Notes under the pieces: model-generated
Told to the model about the DNA's origin: nothing
The model's database searches: none
What the model saw: the letters and a program-made list of their open reading frames with translations, nothing else
From: UBA5951 sp009936885
GTDB taxonomy: Bacteria; Pseudomonadota; Alphaproteobacteria; Puniceispirillales; Puniceispirillaceae
Assembly (NCBI GenBank): GCA_937996625.1
Contig: CALKVA010000031.1
Coordinates: forward strand, 1-15,637
Reading direction: 5' to 3'
Length of the DNA: 15,637 bases
In this document: positions 1-7,703 of the stretch, piece after piece
Layout of the letters: every line of letters starts with the position of its first letter
Position numbering within the stretch: position 1 is the stretch's first letter
Made by a program: the position numbers and the translations under genes

Positions 1-1
1 A

Positions 2-508
2 AAAATTCAAAAAAAAGAAATAGAGATCGATGCGATTTGTTCGGATTATAAACAGACAGTTTATATGAAAACATATTGGCCACTATTTAAAAATATAAAT
101 CCTTTTACTTTAGCAGTAAGTGCCGTTGTAAGGAATGAAAAAGGGGATTTTCTAATTGGGAAAAGAGAAATTTCAATGAATAATTATCCCAATTATTATG
201 AATTAGTAGGGTCAGGAAACCTAACTTGCAAGCATAGCCCTGAAATTCAATTAACCATAGAACTTAAAGAAGAATGTAATATAAAAACAAAGGATATAAA
301 AAATATTGAATTTATAGGTTTAGTAATAGACAATAAAGCAAATATCGTAGATCTATGTTATGAAGTTTTGGTGGCCGGCTGCAAATTACCAAAGAAAACT
401 GCAGAATATGATAAACTGCAGTTCGTAGCCAATAAAACTTTGGCGAATATCCAGAAAAGTGAAGCTTTTGTCCCCACCACTATGTCTTTGTTATCGTTAT
501 ATCTTTAA
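2..508 (+). CDS. Nudix hydrolase-like protein, 5' end missing
   Basis: The reading frame is open from the left edge to the stop at 506-508. The first ATG (65) has no Shine-Dalgarno sequence and lies inside what looks like conserved sequence (VYMKTYW before the PFTLAVSAVV strand), so the gene most likely begins outside the window. The Nudix fold is supported by the strand AVSAVVRNEKGDFLIGKR, the segment ELVGSGNL, and a helix with IELKEE. Aligned to the Nudix box (G-x5-E-x7-RE-U-xEE-x-G-U), the first Gly, the REUxEE glutamates and the final hydrophobic position are kept. The first Glu is His, the Arg is Ile and the late Gly is Asn. Family members hydrolyse nucleoside diphosphates linked to another group, or bind such ligands without hydrolysis. 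Metal-dependent activity is plausible because the EE pair remains, but it is not assured. The gene is more AT-rich than its neighbours and is probably not part of the downstream operon. Confidence 0.7.
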   Translation, partial: KIQKKEIEIDAICSDYKQTVYMKTYWPLFKNINPFTLAVSAVVRNEKGDFLIGKREISMNNYPNYYELVGSGNLTCKHSPEIQLTIELKEECNIKTKDIKNIEFIGLVIDNKANIVDLCYEVLVAGCKLPKKTAEYDKLQFVANKTLANIQKSEAFVPTTMSLLSLYL

Positions 509-550
509 TCAATTTTCATTATTATTAAAATTTTTAATGTTACTCAAAAC

Positions 551-578
551 TTGTCAAAATTTAAACCGTTGTTATATC
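551..578 (+). promoter_or_regulatory. candidate sigma-70 promoter upstream of the amidase operon
   Basis: TTGTCA (551-556) and TATATC (573-578) are separated by 16 bases and lie in the 243-base gap before the amidase gene. A weaker alternative is CTGACA (694-699) with TAGATA (719-724), spaced 19 bases. In such AT-rich DNA either match could be chance. The operon must start somewhere in 509-751 unless it reads through from the Nudix gene. Confidence 0.25.
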
Positions 579-652
579 GATGCAAAACCTGTTCGATGGT
601 AGCAGATGATATTTAATTTTCCTTCTAAAAAAACAAATTCGCTTAACTATAA

Positions 653-671
653 CATACACTTCTTATGTATG
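653..671. repeat. inverted repeat CATACA-N7-TGTATG
   Basis: A perfect 6-bp inverted repeat with a 7-base loop lies about 80 bases before the amidase start, followed by a short T run at 678-682. It could be a regulator site or a weak stem-loop. It does not have the GT-N-AC orientation usual for FadR-type operators, and 6 bp is short enough to occur by chance. Confidence 0.25.
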
Positions 672-751
672 ATGACGTTTTTATTGTATCACTCTGACAT
701 AAATTTAGCACATGACTGTAGATAAAAAAAAAGCTACATTAATAAAGAATA

Positions 752-2257
752 ATGTCAACAGTCAACATATCAGGTATGAATAAAAAAGCCACACCGTTAG
801 AATCAGATAATCTTTGTGCGAAAAGTGCCGTAGATTTAGTCTCGCTTATCAAAAAGAGAGAGATTAGTTGCGTCGATTTGATGGAAAGCTGCATTTACAG
901 ATACGAACAAGTAAATGGGGCGATTAACGCGGTTATAGAAACAAATTTTGAAAACGCATTATCCGTAAGCAAAGATGTTGACAAAAATTTTGAACAAAGA
1001 ATAGCAAACGAGCGTTTTCTTCCTATACCCATTGGGATCAAAGACTTAAATGATGTTGCGGGGATGAAGACCACTTATGGCTCTCCTCTCTTCCAAAATA
1101 ATAAGGTTGAAAATGACGATGATGTCGTTGCTCATTTAAAAGATGCATCAGTAATGATTTTTGGAAAAACCAATGTTCCTGAACATGGTTTTGGCGCGAC
1201 AACAACAAACCCATTACAAGGCAGTACTGGCAATCCATTTAATCCGTTACTTAGCGCGGGTGCTTCAACCGGAGGAGGTGCTGCTGCCGTTGCAGCTGGA
1301 ATAGTGCCGCTTGCAACAGGTTCTGATTTTGCAGGGTCACTTAGAACGCCCGCCAGCTTTTGCGGGATAGCTGGAATGAGGCCATCTAACGGTATTGTGG
1401 GAACTGGCAGGCGCTCAAACATTTGGTCTCCGTTCGATGTTGAAGGACCAATGGCAAAAACTGCTGCAGACTGCAAGCTTCTGCTCGGTCATATGGCAAA
1501 ATCGCATCCCTTAGACCCATTTTCGAAATCGCAGTCTGTTGTGCTACTTCAACCAGCCGAAGAAATTGACTTAAAAAAGCTAAAGGTTGCTGTATCACAT
1601 GATCTTGGTTTTGCGATTATGTCAAAATCCTACGAGCATACATTTTACACGAAACTAAAAAAATTTAGTTCCTTATTTGCCCTTACTAAAACAGCGCATA
1701 TGGATCTCTCAGCCGCCTATAAAACGTTTATGACTTTGCGGAGCATTGGATTTCTGGGTGATTTTGGGCTTATGGAGAAAGAATTTGGAGACGAATTAGG
1801 CGACGTAATCATAAAAGAGCTCGAACTTGCAAGGAAGTTATCTTCGCAGAATATTGCCAATGCCTTTTTAGAACACAGCAGCATTGTGCGCCAAAGTGAT
1901 GCTTTTTTTGATGAGTTTGATTTGTTAATAACACCTGCTGCGTCAGTGTCACCATTTGAACATGAGCTTGAATATCCATCAAATATCGATGATGTGGTTT
2001 ATGAAGGCTATCTCGACTGGGAAGCAATTAGTTGGGGCATCACGCTAACACAATGTCCAGCAGTAGTTATCAATTGCGGTATGGATGAATTCGGCATGCC
2101 ATTCGGTATTCAGATTATCGCTAAACAGAATAGAGACGCATTTTTACTTGATGCGGCTCATTCTATTGAAAAAGCATTTTTGGGAAGTGAGGAATTATCC
2201 AGACCAATCCCAAATTTAGAAAAGTTGGTCGCTATGAAAGCATTGACTTTAAATTAA
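752..2257 (+). CDS. Amidase-signature family amidase
   Basis: This 501-residue cytoplasmic enzyme would hydrolyse a carboxamide to the acid plus ammonia or an amine. Its length is normal for the amidase signature family. The Ser-cisSer-Lys triad is visible: Lys97 in PIGIKDL, the cis-Ser at Ser172 in GASTGGG, and the nucleophile Ser196 in the segment GSDFAGSLRTP, followed by ASFCG. The glycine-rich signature spans about residues 170-205. There is no signal peptide. The start at 752 has only a weak AAAGAA ribosome site; a second ATG at 776 is possible but its purine tract is too close. It is the first gene of a plus-strand operon, 18 bases before the binding protein gene, so its substrate is probably imported or produced by that operon. 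The family covers amides, carbamates, allophanate and Glu-tRNA(Gln) amidation. GatA is unlikely because no gatB or gatC is nearby. The exact substrate cannot be told. Confidence 0.9.
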   Translation: MSTVNISGMNKKATPLESDNLCAKSAVDLVSLIKKREISCVDLMESCIYRYEQVNGAINAVIETNFENALSVSKDVDKNFEQRIANERFLPIPIGIKDLNDVAGMKTTYGSPLFQNNKVENDDDVVAHLKDASVMIFGKTNVPEHGFGATTTNPLQGSTGNPFNPLLSAGASTGGGAAAVAAGIVPLATGSDFAGSLRTPASFCGIAGMRPSNGIVGTGRRSNIWSPFDVEGPMAKTAADCKLLLGHMAKSHPLDPFSKSQSVVLLQPAEEIDLKKLKVAVSHDLGFAIMSKSYEHTFYTKLKKFSSLFALTKTAHMDLSAAYKTFMTLRSIGFLGDFGLMEKEFGDELGDVIIKELELARKLSSQNIANAFLEHSSIVRQSDAFFDEFDLLITPAASVSPFEHELEYPSNIDDVVYEGYLDWEAISWGITLTQCPAVVINCGMDEFGMPFGIQIIAKQNRDAFLLDAAHSIEKAFLGSEELSRPIPNLEKLVAMKALTLN

Positions 2258-2264
2258 ATAGAAT

Positions 2265-2270
2265 AGGAGA
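2265..2270 (+). promoter_or_regulatory. strong ribosome binding site of the binding-protein gene
   Basis: AGGAGA sits 5 bases before the ATG at 2276. It is the clearest Shine-Dalgarno sequence in this operon and agrees with the usual need for more binding protein than permease. Confidence 0.6.
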
Positions 2271-2275
2271 AGAAA

Positions 2276-3094
2276 ATGTTAAGAATATTATTTGTTGGTC
2301 TTATAGCCACTCTGTTGCCATTTAAAATGGTAACAGCTGATACGCTAAGTGATATAAAAGCTAGTGGTAAACTAGTGTTTGGTCTTGAGGCTGGTTATAA
2401 ACCATTCGAATTTCTGGACGAAAATAACAACCTAGTAGGATATGATATCGATGTTGGAACCCAAATCAGTAAACGCCTTGGCGGTCTTGAGCCAACCCCG
2501 AAAGACACAAATTGGTCAACTGTTATTCAATCACTATATAATGGAGATTTTAATCTGATTTTGGGTGGTATGACAGCCACTGAAGAGAGATATAAGCGGG
2601 TTAACTTTTCATATCCATACATGGATGCAAGTTCGGGATTGTTAGTTATGAAGGATTCAGGAATTACGTCTCCCGCGATGCTTGGCGGAAAAGTTGTATC
2701 AGCTGGAGCCGGCACACCACAAATTAATCAGCTTTCACTTGCCGCCAAAGAAAACGGTATAACTTATGACGGTGAAATCAAAACTTATGATAAAGATGAA
2801 GTGGCATATGCAGCAATGCGTTCTGGTCGTCTTGATGCTTATGCATCAACACTTGTAAGCCTCCTCGCTTTTGCGCAAACAAGTGATGATTTTACTGTCA
2901 TTCCATTTACGTCTAACATGTGGAAAGCAGAATTTACATCAATGGCGTTTCGTAAGGAAGACGAGTCATTTAGGTCTGCAGTCAATCAGATTATCGTAGA
3001 TATGAAGGCAGATGGCACATTGGCATCATTACAAGAAAAATGGTTTGGTCAGTCTTTTGTTGATTTACTGCCAGATGAGGCACCAACTTGGTAA
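2276..3094 (+). CDS. Periplasmic amino acid-binding protein (ABC transporter, SBP family 3)
   Basis: This 272-residue protein is the periplasmic receptor of a polar amino acid ABC importer of the HisJ/GlnH/ArtJ type. Residues 1-21 form a signal peptide with a hydrophobic core and a likely cleavage after VTA (residues 19-21). Family features in order are GLEAGYKPFEF near 36-46, GYDIDVG at 55-61, and GGMTATEER ending at Arg105, the residue that binds the ligand alpha-carboxylate in this family. Then come the AGTPQ hinge-side loop at 145-149 and SGRLDAY with Asp187, which normally binds the alpha-amino group. Both alpha-group ligands are present, so an alpha-amino acid or close analogue is likely. 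Two permease genes follow, but no ATPase of the HisP/GlnQ type. Side-chain specificity cannot be read. Confidence 0.92.
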   Translation: MLRILFVGLIATLLPFKMVTADTLSDIKASGKLVFGLEAGYKPFEFLDENNNLVGYDIDVGTQISKRLGGLEPTPKDTNWSTVIQSLYNGDFNLILGGMTATEERYKRVNFSYPYMDASSGLLVMKDSGITSPAMLGGKVVSAGAGTPQINQLSLAAKENGITYDGEIKTYDKDEVAYAAMRSGRLDAYASTLVSLLAFAQTSDDFTVIPFTSNMWKAEFTSMAFRKEDESFRSAVNQIIVDMKADGTLASLQEKWFGQSFVDLLPDEAPTW

Positions 3095-3121
3095 GCCCCT
3101 GCTCATAAGTGAAATCATATT

Positions 3122-3799
3122 ATGGATTTCATTTTTATCATAGACCAAATGCCCCGGCTTTTGCCGGGGCTAATGCTTACTATAGAATTAAGCTTGCTCG
3201 GGTTCTTTATAGCCACAGTTATTGGTGTGCCTTTTGGCATTCTAAGAGCTTATAAAATTCCGTTTTTAGTATCTATAATAATTGATTTTTATGTGTTTGT
3301 AGTTAGAGGTACGCCAATCCTTGTCCAAATCTATGCTGCTTATTTTTTGCTGCCAGTCTTTGGTCTTAAAATATCTCCATTCTGGATAGGCATTGTGGTT
3401 TTGTCTTTTAATAGCGCTGGCTATCAGATTGAAATTGCAAGAGCCGCAATTCTGTCTATGGACGATGGACAGTATGAAGGCGCTTTTGCGCTTGGGCTTG
3501 GAAAATTTCATACACTCTTTTTCGTGATACTGCCTCAGGCAGTTTTAAGAATGTTGCCCCCAATGGCTAATGAGATGTCAAATCTCATTAAAGCATCATC
3601 TGTTTTATCTGTAATTACCGTTTTTGAACTTCATAAGGCTGCGAATGCGATCATTTCTGATAGTTTTAAATTTCTTGAAATGTTATTTGCTCAGGCAGTA
3701 TTATATGTTGCCTTTGTTGTTGCTATGACACAATTATCTATTTATCTGGAAAAAAGAATTGGCATAAGTCTCCAGGTTAAAAATCTGTCTCAACGCTGA
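3122..3799 (+). CDS. Polar amino acid ABC transporter permease (HisM/GlnP type)
   Basis: This inner-membrane permease has 225 residues and about five membrane segments, and pairs with the next gene product. The family marker VVRGTPILVQ lies at about 60-69. The ATPase-contacting EAA loop is at about 116-140 (GQYEGAFALGLGK, then ILPQA). The N-terminal LLPGLMLTIELSLLG is typical of the family, which supports the start at 3122 although the Shine-Dalgarno is weak. An unusually strong hairpin (3151-3170) lies within codons 10-17. It follows the binding protein by 27 bases and precedes the second permease by 23 bases. Confidence 0.9.
   Translation: MDFIFIIDQMPRLLPGLMLTIELSLLGFFIATVIGVPFGILRAYKIPFLVSIIIDFYVFVVRGTPILVQIYAAYFLLPVFGLKISPFWIGIVVLSFNSAGYQIEIARAAILSMDDGQYEGAFALGLGKFHTLFFVILPQAVLRMLPPMANEMSNLIKASSVLSVITVFELHKAANAIISDSFKFLEMLFAQAVLYVAFVVAMTQLSIYLEKRIGISLQVKNLSQR
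3151..3170 (+). promoter_or_regulatory. perfect 8-bp GC-only hairpin at the binding-protein/permease junction
   Basis: GCCCCGGC and GCCGGGGC pair perfectly around a TTTT loop, 57 bases after the binding-protein stop codon and 30 bases inside the permease gene. No T run follows, so it is not a standard intrinsic terminator. Such a stem could protect the 3' end of upstream mRNA from exonucleases or slow translation of the permease, giving more binding protein than permease. The pairing is seen directly; the role is inferred. Confidence 0.55.
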
Positions 3800-3822
3800 T
3801 TATAGGAACCAAGGGATAGAAA

Positions 3823-4473
3823 ATGACTTTAGATTTAGCGTTCATGTACCAAATATTGCCAGATATGCTAGCTGCATTTTGGCTAACTATAAAAATCAGC
3901 TTGATTACAGTGATTGCATCAGTGATTATAGGTATTGTCCTTACTGCGTTTCGTATGATGGGCGGCAGAATATCTCGTTATCTTATTATTGCGTTTGTCG
4001 AGTTTACCAGAGGTGCACCTCCTTTAGTTCATATATCAATTATTTACTTTCTGTTTCCAGAATTTGGGATTGTCTTTAACGAATTTTGGACAGGTGTTGT
4101 TGCTCTCTCTCTTATTGGTGCTGGCTATTCAGTTGAAATTTTCAGAGGCGCTATTGATTCAATTGGAGCATCGCAGGTAGATGCATCAAGGGCAATTGGA
4201 CTGTCGCGGATTCAAACATTCAGGTTAGTGTTAATTCCTCAGGCTCTAAGGCTAAGTCTTCCGCCGCTAACCAACGAATTAGCAAATGTTATTAAAGCTT
4301 CTTCATTGCTATCCGTAATTTCGGTAAATGAGCTAACAAAAGTTGCAAATGACCTCATTTTTGTTCATTTTGTAGTCATTGAAGTACTTATCGAGCTTAC
4401 CTGTCTTTATCTTTTGATAGTTGGATTTTTGATGTTTTTGTCGAAATATATGGAAGCAAAATTCAAATATTGA
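3823..4473 (+). CDS. Polar amino acid ABC transporter permease, second subunit
   Basis: This second inner-membrane permease (216 residues, about five membrane segments) presumably forms a heterodimer with the product of 3122-3799. The marker segment is TRGAPPLVH at about 62-70, where the usual RGTP is RGAP. The EAA loop is at about 117-141 (SQVDASRAIGLSR, then LIPQA), followed by NVIKASSLLSVI, which is characteristic of the family. A good AGGGA ribosome site precedes the ATG. The usual next gene, an ATPase, is absent: the next gene begins 9 bases later and encodes a peptidase. Confidence 0.9.
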   Translation: MTLDLAFMYQILPDMLAAFWLTIKISLITVIASVIIGIVLTAFRMMGGRISRYLIIAFVEFTRGAPPLVHISIIYFLFPEFGIVFNEFWTGVVALSLIGAGYSVEIFRGAIDSIGASQVDASRAIGLSRIQTFRLVLIPQALRLSLPPLTNELANVIKASSLLSVISVNELTKVANDLIFVHFVVIEVLIELTCLYLLIVGFLMFLSKYMEAKFKY

Positions 4474-4482
4474 AATGTAGTA

Positions 4483-5706
4483 ATGATACCAATGGAACAA
4501 ACGAAAATTTCTGAATTATCCAACTTGTTAAAGGTTGCAAGCCACTATGATGCCACCGTATCAAGCACAACCTTATGCTTATGGGTGAAATCTGGAAGTA
4601 GCTCTGACCCACTGGGAAAAAACGGTCTAGCCCATTTATTAGAACATACTTTATTTGGGGCATATTCACATACCCATCGCTCTGATATTTATTCTGGAAT
4701 TGTAAATCGGGAATTTACGCTTACGGCATTCACCGAGTTAGAGAATACATGCTTTGTTATTAATTTCATAAACCGAGACAAGCTTCAGGCATGTGTGGAT
4801 GTATTATGGAATATTTTTTCTGGAACATGGTTATCCGAACAAGGCTTGATTGATGCTAAATCTGATATCTGCAAAGAAATAGATACATTATCGCAAGATA
4901 AGGATGAAACACTATTTGACTCACTTAATGCGATTTGCTTCCCTAAACAGTCGTATGGACGACCTATCGCAGGTTCTTATAAGACTATATCCGAGTTACA
5001 AATCGAAGATTTACAAGATTTTCTAAAACAAGAATACGTCGCCGCAAATACGTTAATTTGCATGGCAGGTAATATAGAGCATCAACAGCTTGTTGATTGT
5101 GTCGATAATAAATTTGCGACCTTGCCATTCTTAAGCAAGTGCTTGGTGGGTGCGCCGCAATGGGGAGGTGGTGTTAAAAAGCTGGAGCAAGAAGACAATC
5201 AAACAAGGGTAGCTATTAGCCTTGCTTTTAAGGCTAGCAGTGCGCGGGATTATTATTTGTTTTGGCTTGCATCCTATATATTAGCAGCCGAAACAGTAAC
5301 TGGGTTTCAGGGCGCTTTGAATCTGAATTCCTCGGATCGTCGCGATCTGTTTATCTATCCTGAATTTTTATCAAATCTTGGTAGAATGAATTTTTATTTC
5401 AGGGTGCAGTCTTCGAATGGTGTAGCTGTAATAGATAAAATTCGGTATCAGCTTCGCAGCAATACAAGAACCAAATTAACAAACCTGATTGCGCAATTAA
5501 AGCAGTCAGATATTAAACAGTTCTTACAGTCCATTGAATTAAAAAATAGTAAGTTGGAGCATCTTACAATGTGCTTGAGCCATTATCAATTATTGCCAAG
5601 TGATGTTCCTTTGCCTCACGCACATATCGAGATGCAGGATAGTCTTATTTCAATTTTAGAAAGTTTGTACACGCCAGATCTAGAAGCTATTGCGTATACC
5701 GCTTAG
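4483..5706 (+). CDS. M16 (pitrilysin/MPP) family zinc metallopeptidase
   Basis: This 407-residue protein has the length of a single-chain M16B peptidase. The inverted zinc motif HLLEH (His51, Glu54, His55) is intact. A Glu at 132 (ICKEID) lies 77 residues after the second His, the same spacing as the third zinc ligand of pitrilysin. The segments YGRPIAGS, then ELQIEDLQDFL and MAGNIEH match the first M16 domain. The second half (about 220-407) is divergent: the Arg-Tyr substrate-binding pair seen in M16B second domains is not recognisable. No signal peptide is seen, so it is probably cytoplasmic and would cut peptides there. M16B enzymes often work with an inactive partner, and none is encoded here. 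The start is uncertain between ATG 4483 and ATG 4492; neither has a clear ribosome site. Its position suggests processing of an imported or operon-made peptide, which is an inference. Confidence 0.85.
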   Translation: MIPMEQTKISELSNLLKVASHYDATVSSTTLCLWVKSGSSSDPLGKNGLAHLLEHTLFGAYSHTHRSDIYSGIVNREFTLTAFTELENTCFVINFINRDKLQACVDVLWNIFSGTWLSEQGLIDAKSDICKEIDTLSQDKDETLFDSLNAICFPKQSYGRPIAGSYKTISELQIEDLQDFLKQEYVAANTLICMAGNIEHQQLVDCVDNKFATLPFLSKCLVGAPQWGGGVKKLEQEDNQTRVAISLAFKASSARDYYLFWLASYILAAETVTGFQGALNLNSSDRRDLFIYPEFLSNLGRMNFYFRVQSSNGVAVIDKIRYQLRSNTRTKLTNLIAQLKQSDIKQFLQSIELKNSKLEHLTMCLSHYQLLPSDVPLPHAHIEMQDSLISILESLYTPDLEAIAYTA

Positions 5707-5747
5707 GTATCAGACAGCATTGCTGGCACTATCAGGGAAAGAGTTTA

Positions 5748-7703
5748 ATGCCAGAATTTGATAAGAATATTGGGTTTCTGTGGCCATGCGATGGCTTGAA
5801 TGATCAGGAATACTGGCATTTTCTTCCTGATAATATCGGATGGCTTACAGCAAGGTATGACGCTGGTACGCAAACAGAGGCGTTAACGCATCATAATTTA
5901 GAGCAATATGCCTCTCTTGAAACATTGAGAAGGGCCGCAAGTATTTTTAAATCTGTTAAGCTTGATGCGGTTGCTTGTGGTGATCATGCAGCTAGTTTTA
6001 TTCTTGGAAAAAAACACGAAGAATATTTGATTGAGAAACTACAAGAATTTGCAGAATGTCCAGTAACGTTTCCTAGTAGGTCAATCGTTAAATTAGCCCA
6101 AAAAAACAATCTTGGAAATATATTGCTGATTTCGCCCTACACAAAAACCATAACCAAAAACTGTGTGAATTATCTCTTGGAATATGAGATTAATACGCTG
6201 TCCTCTTTATCGCTTGATGCAAACGATGAGATACGCATAAATACTTTTTCTCCAACAATCTTATTGGAGAAGATTGTTGAATTTGTGCAACAGAGCGCAC
6301 AGACACCAGATGCATTAGTAATAGCGGGAGGTGGGCTATCATTTTCTTCACAAATTGCCAAACTTGAGATGCTCATCAACCTACCTGTGTTGACGGCCGT
6401 TGGTGCTCTTGTAAAAGATGTCGTTGAATTAACAGGTAATAGGTATAATAAAAATGGGTTAGGCAGATTATTTATGATGCCTGTAACATCTGGTCTGAAA
6501 AATATTAGAGATAGGCTATCATCTGGAACCAAAAATTTCTCGCTAATGGAAACCCCGCCGATCTTCAGCGATGGTGTTGGCTCCGTATTGATAGATGAAA
6601 CTGGCAAATCCTATTTAGATTTTGCTTCTGGGTCAGGCACTACTGCTCTAGGCCATGGTCATAAGGCGTTATTAAGGTCAGTCCAAGAACAGCTTCAAAC
6701 AGGCATTTTTCATATTGGCCCACATTTTAATACAAGTACTCAGGCAGCACTTTATTCTGAATTAAGTACTATTCTGCCTGCTGAGTTATGCAGGTTTCAC
6801 CCTTCAATCAGCGGGTCTGAAGCAACAGAAATAGCAATAAAATCTGCTATGCATTTTACAGGAGCTAATAAATTTGTTGGGTTTACGGGGGGGTATCACG
6901 GCCGAACCCTCGGCGCACTTGCTGTTTCAGGCGAAAAGGGCAAAAATATTTCTCTTGGACCATTTTATCCAGATACTAAAATTATTGATTTTCCAACTAA
7001 TGGTGGCGACCTGACGGCTAGCCTATCCGAATTAGAAAATGAACCATTATCAGGTGTCATAATTGAACCTATTCAAGCAACAGCAGGTTTAAAATTTGTA
7101 AGTAAGCAGTCACTCCATGAGCTAAGAGAATTTGCTAATATGAAAAAAATCCCGTTAATTTTTGACGAGACTTTTACAGGCTTTGGACGCACGGGCAAGA
7201 TATTTGCGTTTCAGCATTATGACATCATCCCTGATATGATTATTTTTGGTAAAGCATTATCTGCTGGGTTTCCTGCTGGTCTTGTGGTGTCAAATGAAGC
7301 GATATTAACCCATTGGGAAAAAGGAACACAATCATCTACGTTTCAGCTTAACCCAGTTGCAGCTGCGGCTTCGCTGTTTTTTCTCGACCAGATTAAAAAT
7401 GGGGATATTCTGACAAATATAGATAATAACGCGATTGATTTCGATAAAATGTTGAGTGAGATTAAAAACTTATCTGGAGTAGTTGATGTAAGAGGTGTTG
7501 GAAGCTTTTTTGTGGTGGAGTTTGTGTCTGCCGAGATAAACAAAAAAGTCCGCCAGCTTGCACTCAGTCAGGGTCTTATCACATGGGAGTGCGGTGAATT
7601 TGGAGAATGTTTGGGTCTTGTGCCGCCACTAAACATTGATGCGGTGCTGGTCAAAAAAGGGTGTGAGATTATTGTAAAAACGATTAACGAAATCTGTCAT
7701 TAA
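5748..7703 (+). CDS. Fusion: maleate isomerase/Asp-Glu racemase-like domain + class III aminotransferase
   Basis: This is a 651-residue two-domain protein. Residues about 1-235 resemble the maleate cis-trans isomerase/arylmalonate decarboxylase group of the Asp/Glu racemase superfamily (IGFLWPCDG, LPDNIGWLTARYD, DAVACGDHAASF). The first catalytic Cys is present at Cys77. The position of the second, near 194, lies in IAGGGLS and is Gly. The domain may therefore do one-cysteine chemistry, or be a binding or inactive domain. Residues about 265-651 are a full fold-type I class III aminotransferase: SGSEATEIAIK (355-365), GGYHGRT (381-387), Asp473 in FDETFTGFGRTG for the pyridine nitrogen, Lys502 in IFGKALSAGFPAG for PLP, and TFQLNP (531-536). 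The ORF is continuous with no sign of a frameshift. A GGGAAAGAG ribosome site precedes the ATG, 41 bases after the peptidase gene. A linked isomerisation/transamination of an amino or dicarboxylic acid is an inference; the substrate is unknown. Confidence 0.88.
   Translation: MPEFDKNIGFLWPCDGLNDQEYWHFLPDNIGWLTARYDAGTQTEALTHHNLEQYASLETLRRAASIFKSVKLDAVACGDHAASFILGKKHEEYLIEKLQEFAECPVTFPSRSIVKLAQKNNLGNILLISPYTKTITKNCVNYLLEYEINTLSSLSLDANDEIRINTFSPTILLEKIVEFVQQSAQTPDALVIAGGGLSFSSQIAKLEMLINLPVLTAVGALVKDVVELTGNRYNKNGLGRLFMMPVTSGLKNIRDRLSSGTKNFSLMETPPIFSDGVGSVLIDETGKSYLDFASGSGTTALGHGHKALLRSVQEQLQTGIFHIGPHFNTSTQAALYSELSTILPAELCRFHPSISGSEATEIAIKSAMHFTGANKFVGFTGGYHGRTLGALAVSGEKGKNISLGPFYPDTKIIDFPTNGGDLTASLSELENEPLSGVIIEPIQATAGLKFVSKQSLHELREFANMKKIPLIFDETFTGFGRTGKIFAFQHYDIIPDMIIFGKALSAGFPAGLVVSNEAILTHWEKGTQSSTFQLNPVAAAASLFFLDQIKNGDILTNIDNNAIDFDKMLSEIKNLSGVVDVRGVGSFFVVEFVSAEINKKVRQLALSQGLITWECGEFGECLGLVPPLNIDAVLVKKGCEIIVKTINEICH

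Noticed and set aside
509..751. A small gene or RNA in the gap before the amidase
   Set aside because: The gap has many stops and only a weak 6-bp inverted repeat; no coding or RNA structure could be supported.
1132..1476. A 114-codon minus-strand frame inside the amidase gene
   Set aside because: It lies opposite the glycine/alanine-rich amidase signature, which readily creates antisense open frames; no independent support.
3151..3170. Hairpin as an intrinsic terminator after the binding-protein gene
   Set aside because: No T tract follows, it lies inside the next coding sequence, and the downstream genes would be cut off.
6170..6607. A 145-codon minus-strand frame inside the fusion gene
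   Set aside because: The plus-strand protein has domain motifs on both sides and an unbroken frame; the antisense product resembles nothing known.
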